Source: Bicyclus anynana
Taxonomy: Eukaryota; Arthropoda; Insecta; Lepidoptera; Nymphalidae
Direction of reading: 5' to 3'
Assembly: GCF_947172395.1 (NCBI RefSeq)
Contig: NC_069105.1
Span: 4,030,001 to 4,094,000, forward strand
DNA: 64,000 nt
Part shown: positions 57,659-64,000 of the stretch, in pieces
Layout: each line of letters begins with the position of its first letter
How positions within the stretch are numbered: the stretch's first letter is position 1
Translations under genes and position numbers: made by a program
The notes under the pieces: model-generated
Database searches by the model: none
What the model saw: only the letters and a program-made list of their open reading frames with translations
Told to the model about the DNA's origin: nothing

Positions 57659-59456
57659 TTACATATCACAATTGTGTGGCCATCTTGGAAATGGCAAGGT
57701 GTCTTTGATATTAGATATATTACATAAAACCTGCATTATTCTCTCAAGTCCTAAACCAAAGCCACCAGTGGGTATGTTACCAAATTTCCTCAGTTCTAAA
57801 TACCAGTTCAACTGTTCAGATGGCAGTTTTCTCTTTAGTTTATCATAGTTATCTTCTCTGAGACTCCCACCGACAATCTCACCAGTTATTGGTGCTAGCA
57901 AGTCTAAAGCGTCCACCTAAAATGAAGGACAAAATTAATTTACACTGAAATAATTGTTCCAAGATAATTTTATTCAATTTCAACTTCACTTTCAATTTTC
58001 AAACAATTCATAAAAATGCATGTAATAATAGTTCATTTATTGAAGTGTAAACAACGAAATAAGATAATTAGAGCAAATATTTCAAACTAGACACAAAGTT
58101 ATAGTCAGATGAAATCTTTATGACATCTTGGAATTCAGTTGCAGTGTCGCTAGTCTCAGGCATACATAAAGTAGAAAGACTGTTTTGTTTGTAAATTTGT
58201 GTGTGTGTGTAATCTGTATCAACTAACCTTTGTACTGTCTAAAGGAGATTCCTTCATATAAAATGACTTCAAATCTTTGGGCCATTGTGTTACAAAAACT
58301 GGTACTTTACAATAATCCACTAGGGCTAATTCTTGCTCCTTATTAATGCCTTCCTCAGTTGATATTAAACCTTTCTTGTCTAAAATATTCCTTGCCTCAT
58401 CATATGTTAATGTAATGAAATCTTTATTTGTCCACTTAGGTGCTCTGTTATTCTTATCAATTAAAAACATGTCTGACTCATTGGTATTCCATGTCTCGAC
58501 AAATAAATATTTCAATAAATCCTCTATAACATCCTGTAGTTTTAATATGCTTTCACAGAAGGCTATTTCTGCTTCCAACATGTAAAATTCTGATAGATGT
58601 AGCCTTGACCTGGAATTTTCAGCTCTAAAAGTTGGACCCAGAGTGTAGACATTGCCCATTCCTCTACAAATAGATTCTAAATGCAACTGGCCTGATACAG
58701 TCAAGTATGTCTTGGTGCCGAAATATACTGTATCTCTATTACATCCTTCTTGCATCATCACCTTAATAGTTTCATCGTTTTCAGGCTGCACTTTAAAGAC
58801 TTCTCCTGCGCCTTCACAATCGTTAGACGTTAAAATAGGAGTGTTGATATGCAAGTAGTTCTTAGATGCGAAATATTCATGGATGTGCCTGGTAAGTGCA
58901 TTCCTCACTCTTAATATAGCGGAAAAGTAATTAGTGCGTGATCGTAAATGTAGGTATTGTCTTACGTACTCGGGAGGGTGCGCAGTACGCGGATTAAAAG
59001 GGTAACCGTCCAAGACTACGCATTTGCCAAGTACAGTAACATTTTCTGCTAGCAACTCCAGTTGACCGCGAGGACTTTTCGAAAGTTTTCCAGCTATGTG
59101 CACGGAGCTACCGTACGTCAACGCGTCGGTTTTAAGATGCTTGGGAATGAGAATTTGCAACTTTTGAGCACAAGAGCCGTCGTTTACGTCCGCGAAAATG
59201 TGATCTTTCTGTATCCGAAGACTTTTTACCCAACCCTGAATCAACAAAAGCAAAATGTAAATATTGCATTTAAATAGTAGATTTCTGTATTTTATCTAAT
59301 TAAATAGGTATACTTAATTTTAATGTTAACCTTAATTTCAGCAACTTCACCGATTTTAGCTTTTTCCAGTACAGAAGATATTACACTATATTTTGAGTGA
59401 TTTTGACCAGAAATGAAGTATTTTTTTAATTTGATACACACTCTTCTACATAACAT
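57659..59456 (-). CDS. NARS2: Mitochondrial asparaginyl-tRNA synthetase (NARS2), complete, 463 aa
   Basis: Three minus-strand exons: 59456-59331 (MLCRRVCIKLKKYFISG...), 59235-58228, 57916-57659. They join in phase to 464 codons with stop. The enzyme charges mitochondrial tRNA-Asn with asparagine using ATP. The first 35 or so residues are rich in R and K with no acidic residues, as expected for a mitochondrial targeting peptide. An OB-fold tRNA-binding domain follows (GWVKSLRIQKDHIFADVNDGS). Then comes the class II core: the YLHLRSRTNYFSAILRVRN region, motif 2 FRAENSRSRLHLSEFYMLEAE at about residue 245, and motif 3 GGFGLGLERI at about residues 429-438. Length agrees with human NARS2 (477 aa). 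Cytosolic AsnRS has an extra N-terminal domain not present here, and the leader also favours the mitochondrial form. Confidence 0.93.
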
Positions 59457-59564
59457 TGCGTTAAAATATTAATTAAAATACAATTATATTTTTCCAAGTA
59501 ATTAAGGTTATGTTTAGTTTAGTGTTTACTTGTTTTTTTTTAAATAACATTAACAACCAGCCAC

Positions 59565-60195
59565 CAGTGTTGCCAGTTGGGTCTTGTGAAAAGTTACCCG
59601 AAATATTAAAAAAGTAACCTTTTTGTGTAAAAAGTAACCTTTTCACTAACTACTCTTGCTTTTTGCGTTCCACAGCATGGCTAAACCACCATTTCAGCCT
59701 CTGGGGGCTAAAATAATTTTGTTTTTTTGTTTATTAACTGTCTGTTACGAATATTAGCCAAGTACTAAATTACTATAAACTGAAGGACATTTTACTCGTA
59801 AATAGAATCATCTTAAGTAATTCCTCATGGGATAAGAAAAATACAAATAAAGAGCAAGCATTAAAAAAAATTGACGTTTATTTCTTAAATTCATACTTGA
59901 TTTTTTTAAGAAATTCAATGTGACTGCAAATTGCAACTTACTTATTTCGCAACGTCAATTGTAACGTCTTCATTTATAGTGAGATTGACACAAAAACATC
60001 GATGATTTCTTGAGCATTTGTCCGCATTTCTTGATTTAACGACCGTTCTGTTTTAGATATACGAAATTGTAAGTAAATTTTAAAAATTCCTAAATATCAC
60101 GTAAAAGTAACCTTTTTATTAATGTAATCTAAAAGTTACCAATGCAGTCAAAAAATCACCTAAAAGGTTACAAAAGTAACCTTCTGGCAACACTG
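59565..60195. mobile_element. hAT-like MITE, 631 bp, with 8-bp target duplication
   Basis: Perfect inverted ends CAGTGTTGCCAG / CTGGCAACACTG are flanked by an exact duplication CCAGCCAC at 59557-59564 and 60196-60203. Near each end the motif AAAGTAACCTTTT recurs in inverted orientation. There is no coding capacity. The ends and the 8-bp duplication point to the hAT superfamily. It lies 109 bp upstream of the NARS2 start codon. Confidence 0.9.
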
Positions 60196-61137
60196 CCAGC
60201 CACAGACTATGTACTATTCATTCAAGTTCCCAGCTGACAATCATTTTATTACAGTGAAAACATGCAGCATGAAAGAAACATGTAAACAGCGTAGACAGAG
60301 AAGTATATATAGACAGATGGGCGTGAAACCGTTGCATTTTGCTTGCCAAATGCTACTTAAGATGCTAAAAAGTAATAAGAAGAGCTCTTGGGGTGATATA
60401 TCTATACTAATATTATAAAGCTGAAGAAGTTTGTTTGTTTGTTTGATTGAACGTGCTAATCTCAGGAACTACTTGTGATAAAATAAACAGAGACCAATTA
60501 GAGAGGTAATGTGGTATTGCGTATCCATAGTAATATTTAATTTGTAGCTTATCAAGAAGTTAAAAGTTCGTATTTGCACAAGTCCCATGCACATGTCGAC
60601 GCTAATCACTTGACTTGAATATACTTTTGGCTCTATCATCCCGATGCATTTTGTAAACTGTTGTAAAATCAGTTGAACAAAGAAAATCGATAAACACGTA
60701 TTTCTTTTACCCTCGCCTTCTTCTACACATGGCAAAACTGATTAGCGTTGACATGTGCATGGAACATAAAACAGCGTTATCAACATATTGAATAAGATAA
60801 GCTACAAACTAGACATTACTATGGATACATTACAGTGGTATTATAAATCGTATGTCATTCGTAAAGCTTGTTCTGAACAAATATTTTTTATCATTAAATC
60901 GGCTTATTTTTAAATGGGGATGATGACTAGGTTTGAATATATTGATTTTTATGAGACATTCAGGTAAATAAGGTCAATATTACAGTTGTATCGTGTAGAC
61001 TACAATAATTAATTAAACTCCTAATTAATTAGAGCTCCTAACGTGAACACACCTTTTATTTAAATGCCATCTAACCGTAACAACATAAATTATAACCGGC
61101 AAAGTGATAACCCCGATGGCAAACAATTAATATTACG

Positions 61138-61425
61138 AGACGGAGGTCCTGGGTTCGATCCCCGGCTGGGCAGATTAAGATTTTCTTAATTTGTCCAGGT
61201 CTAGCTGGTGGGAGGCTTTGGCCTTTGGCCGTGGCTAGTTACCACCCTACCGGCAAAGACGTACCGCCAAGCGATTTAGCGTTCCGGTACAATGCCGTGT
61301 AGAAACTGAAAGGGGTGTGGATTTTAATCCTCCTCCTACCAAGTTAGCCCGCTTCCATCTTAGACTGCATCATCACTTACCATCAGGTGATATTGTAGCC
61401 AAGGGCTAACTTGTAAAGAATAAAA
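61138..61425 (+). mobile_element. SINE family B copy
   Basis: It starts in the head (ACGGAGGTCCTGGGTTCGAT), has a full body and ends AACTTGTAAAGAATAAAAAA. Confidence 0.85.
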
Positions 61426-61534
61426 AAAAAATGTAAAAACAAAGAATGACTGGATGTTTGCAAAAAAAAAATAAGATTATAAAATTTCGTAATCTACTAT
61501 AATTCTTTTATCGTAATTATATAAAATTTTTAAA

Positions 61535-62090
61535 AGTAACATGGCGATACCCGTTAAAACCAAAATTTTGAATTCTAACCTCCTGCCAGTGTTGACATAC
61601 GGATGCCAAACTTGGAAATACACGGCCAAAGCAAAAAACAAAATAAAAACCTGCCAACGTGGCCTTGAACGTAGCATGCTAAAAATAAAAAGATTGGATA
61701 AAATAAGACACACAAAAATAAGGTCTATTACAAAAGCCACCGACGCCTTGAGCTATGCACTAAAACTAAAATGGAAGTGGGCAGGGCACGTGGCTAGACT
61801 GAAGGATCAAAGATGGACTTATAAGGTCACTTTGTGGAGAGGCCCACAAGGCAAAAGAGGCAGAGGAAGACCATTGGCGAGGTGGGAAGATGAAATTAAA
61901 AAAGCAGCTGGCCCATATTGGTACCAAATAGCACAGGACAGAGACAATTGGACATCTTTGGAGGAGGCCTTCACCCATTCTGGGGTTCTTGTGTAAAATA
62001 AAAGAATTACTAACGTTTTAACATATAATTAAGTTATTATAAAACTCTGTAAATTTATGCAAGAAATAAAAGGCTTTTTTATTTTATTTT
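61535..62090 (+). mobile_element. 5'-truncated RTE-type LINE with an intact 151-aa C-terminal frame
   Basis: The open frame 61541-61996 reads LLPVLTYGCQTWKYT, KWKWAGHVARLKDQRW, RGRGRPLARWEDEI and AQDRDNWTSLEEAF. This is the standard end of RTE-clade reverse transcriptases, downstream of the catalytic site. It is unbroken and followed by a TTTTATTTTATTTTATTTA tail. The lack of stops suggests a recent insertion. Confidence 0.85.
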
Positions 62091-62633
62091 ATTTAATTAT
62101 ATAAAAATTAATACATTTTTAGCTTGCTTACATTAAACGTGATATTTTTCAATAAATGAACTATAAATATAAACGCACAAATAACAAAGATATTTGTAAT
62201 TTTGTTTGAACGCCCATACCAATCTAACGATCAGCGAATCAACGACGTCATTAATTCGTGCCATTTTGTATGAGGCGTTTTTCAAGGATCCGTGACAGTG
62301 CCGCAAACATGACCCTTTAAATCCTTGTAGCTCCAAAAGTAATGATCGCAGATATCCTGTTTTTACAATTTAAAAACTGTCATCATCCTTAATAAAAGGC
62401 CATTGTTGATATTGTTCAATGAAATCTCTTTACTCATTAACCGACTTCAAAAAAAAGGAGGAGGTTCTCAATTCGACGCGTATGTATTTTTTTTTATGTT
62501 TGTCATCTCACTTCGTCATTTCATAACCAATTTTGAATTTTTTTTTTGTTTGATAGAGTATACTTCTAGATTGGTCCCATTTAATTTTCATGAAAATCCG
62601 TTTAGTTAACTAAAATAACTGAATGAAATCGCC

Positions 62634-62740
62634 CATCATCATTATTAACACATATTCAGCTCACTGCTGAGTTCGGGTCTCCTCTCAGAATGAGAGGGGT
62701 TAGGCCAATAGTCCAGCACTCTGGCCGTATGCGGATTGAA
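62634..62740 (-). mobile_element. SINE family A 3' end
   Basis: TCATCATTATTAACACATAT followed by CTCACTGCTGAGTTCGGGTC, reverse of the usual 3' end. Confidence 0.75.
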
Positions 62741-62759
62741 TTGCTAATTTAACTAACGC

Positions 62760-64000
62760 TAATTTATTTAATATTAGCAATGACTCATTCAGGAACGATT
62801 TTCTAAAGTAGTAGGTCTAGTAGTTGAAACCTTCATATCTTAACTTAAACTTTTTTATTCTTAATTGCTTTTAAATTATCCAAATTACAAAAATGTTAAA
62901 ATCATAAAATGCACACAACTGAAAAGTGGAGGTCATTTTTACATTTTTTTATGTATGTAAATATGTTTCTTGCCTACATCTATTTAAGTTGTATTCTACG
63001 GTGTTCATAGACAATAAATGAAAGGTCAAAGCCAAAAGCACTCTGCATTACGTGTTTCTAGTCTATAGTGATCTGTGATTACGTGTGACGTGTGCTGTCA
63101 ATTTAATACTGTTGTCAAATTTTTATAAAATCATGTTCATGATTACAAGATATTAATTATTCGTCTGATAAAGAATAAAACAAATTTTCCTACTAATAAT
63201 CTACTTTTATTGGGCTAATTAAATAAATTGTGAGTATTTCAATCTATTATAATACATACTTTTTACTATACAATAATCTTTGTTCACCATCATTAATTTT
63301 TACCTAATTATCCTTAGAAACAGGTTTTTCTACGTCATTATATAAAGATGTATAAATTTCCTTATTGCTTAATGTCTATTTTTACTTTAGAAGCTACTTT
63401 ACATATTTATATAGAGAAACCAAAATTTGAAAGCACATAGAAAGTGATGATGCAGTCAATAGATTAAATTGAGATTAAGCGGCGGTAGAGAGTATTAACT
63501 GTGGTCAACTAGTGATTTTGAGCCTCTCCCATGGGGCCAAATTGAAAACGAAAAGTTTGAAGCACATTAAAAAATTTAGTTTACACTATTCAAAACTTGG
63601 TAAATATACTTTCTCCAGGAATAAAAAAATTTAGTAGATGAGCATTGCTATGCATACTTAAATAATAATTCAAAAATATATATTATATAAAAAACTAAAA
63701 ATTTGTATTTACAAATCCATTTGTTTTTTAACAATTTTGTCTATTATTTTATGTACAATTAAAAACTAATCTACTACAAAACTATTGCATAGAATATAAA
63801 ATATCTACTAAATAGGAAATTTATTACTTAATTAAAACAAATTTGAAAAGCAATAAAGAATTAATAGCATCTTAATCATCTCAGTGTCAACTTAACACAC
63901 AAAAGGTTGATTAATATTATTACTTTCTTAGACGTAAATACATTATGTTTGCTTTTAAAGCAAAAACAAAATGCTTAATGATAAATAACCTGAAATGGGC
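62760..64000. other. AT-rich right end, no gene seen
   Basis: No exon, long frame or clear repeat could be supported here. A short stretch near 63055-63085 resembles sequence at 13115-13135. Confidence 0.5.

Noticed and set aside
61477..61740. Minus-strand membrane-like frame
   Set aside because: It lies exactly opposite the RTE reverse transcriptase frame and is its shadow.

Overview
This is a eukaryotic nuclear window that looks lepidopteran (moth or butterfly). It is AT-rich, and the genes have many introns with clean GT-AG boundaries. The space around them is packed with tRNA-derived SINEs, RTE-type and jockey-type LINE fragments, hAT-like and other inverted-repeat elements, and short microsatellite tails, as is typical of Lepidoptera. 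No bacterial genes, CRISPR arrays or rRNA genes were seen. The tRNA-like stretches all sit inside dispersed repeats.

Five protein genes could be rebuilt by joining exons in phase. (1) About 1.5-11.8 kb, minus: the N-terminus (PWWP domain) of a GLYR1/NDF-like chromatin protein, in four small exons with a 9.5 kb intron; it runs off the left edge. (2) 13.2-25.1 kb, plus: ATRIP, the ATR-interacting checkpoint protein, 12 exons, about 803 aa. (3) 28.0-33.3 kb, minus: a YIPF1/YIPF2-type five-span Golgi membrane protein, 4 exons, 296 aa. (4) 37.0-55.1 kb, plus: PCF11, the pre-mRNA cleavage and transcription termination factor, 15 exons, 1679 aa. (5) 57.7-59.5 kb, minus: NARS2, mitochondrial asparaginyl-tRNA synthetase, 3 exons, 463 aa.

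Layout: GLYR1 and ATRIP are head to head (1.46 kb apart). ATRIP and YIPF are tail to tail. YIPF and PCF11 are head to head. PCF11 and NARS2 are tail to tail. The YIPF-PCF11 gap is 3.66 kb, but 2.83 kb of it is one hAT-like insertion with an exact 8-bp target duplication, so the ancestral gap was about 0.83 kb. A second, unrelated hAT-like element (631 bp, exact 8-bp duplication) lies about 100 bp upstream of the NARS2 start. The genes are housekeeping genes and do not form one pathway.

The less ordinary observations are: a decayed tandem copy of part of the PCF11 zinc-finger exon in the following intron; a perfect 65-bp palindrome in the same intron; two adjacent PCF11 exons that each carry a DVDLRxLP motif; an upstream ORF overlapping the PCF11 start; several nested insertions with readable target duplications; and a 340-bp inverted-repeat element enclosing a 105-bp hairpin. 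I found no convincing new multi-gene system.
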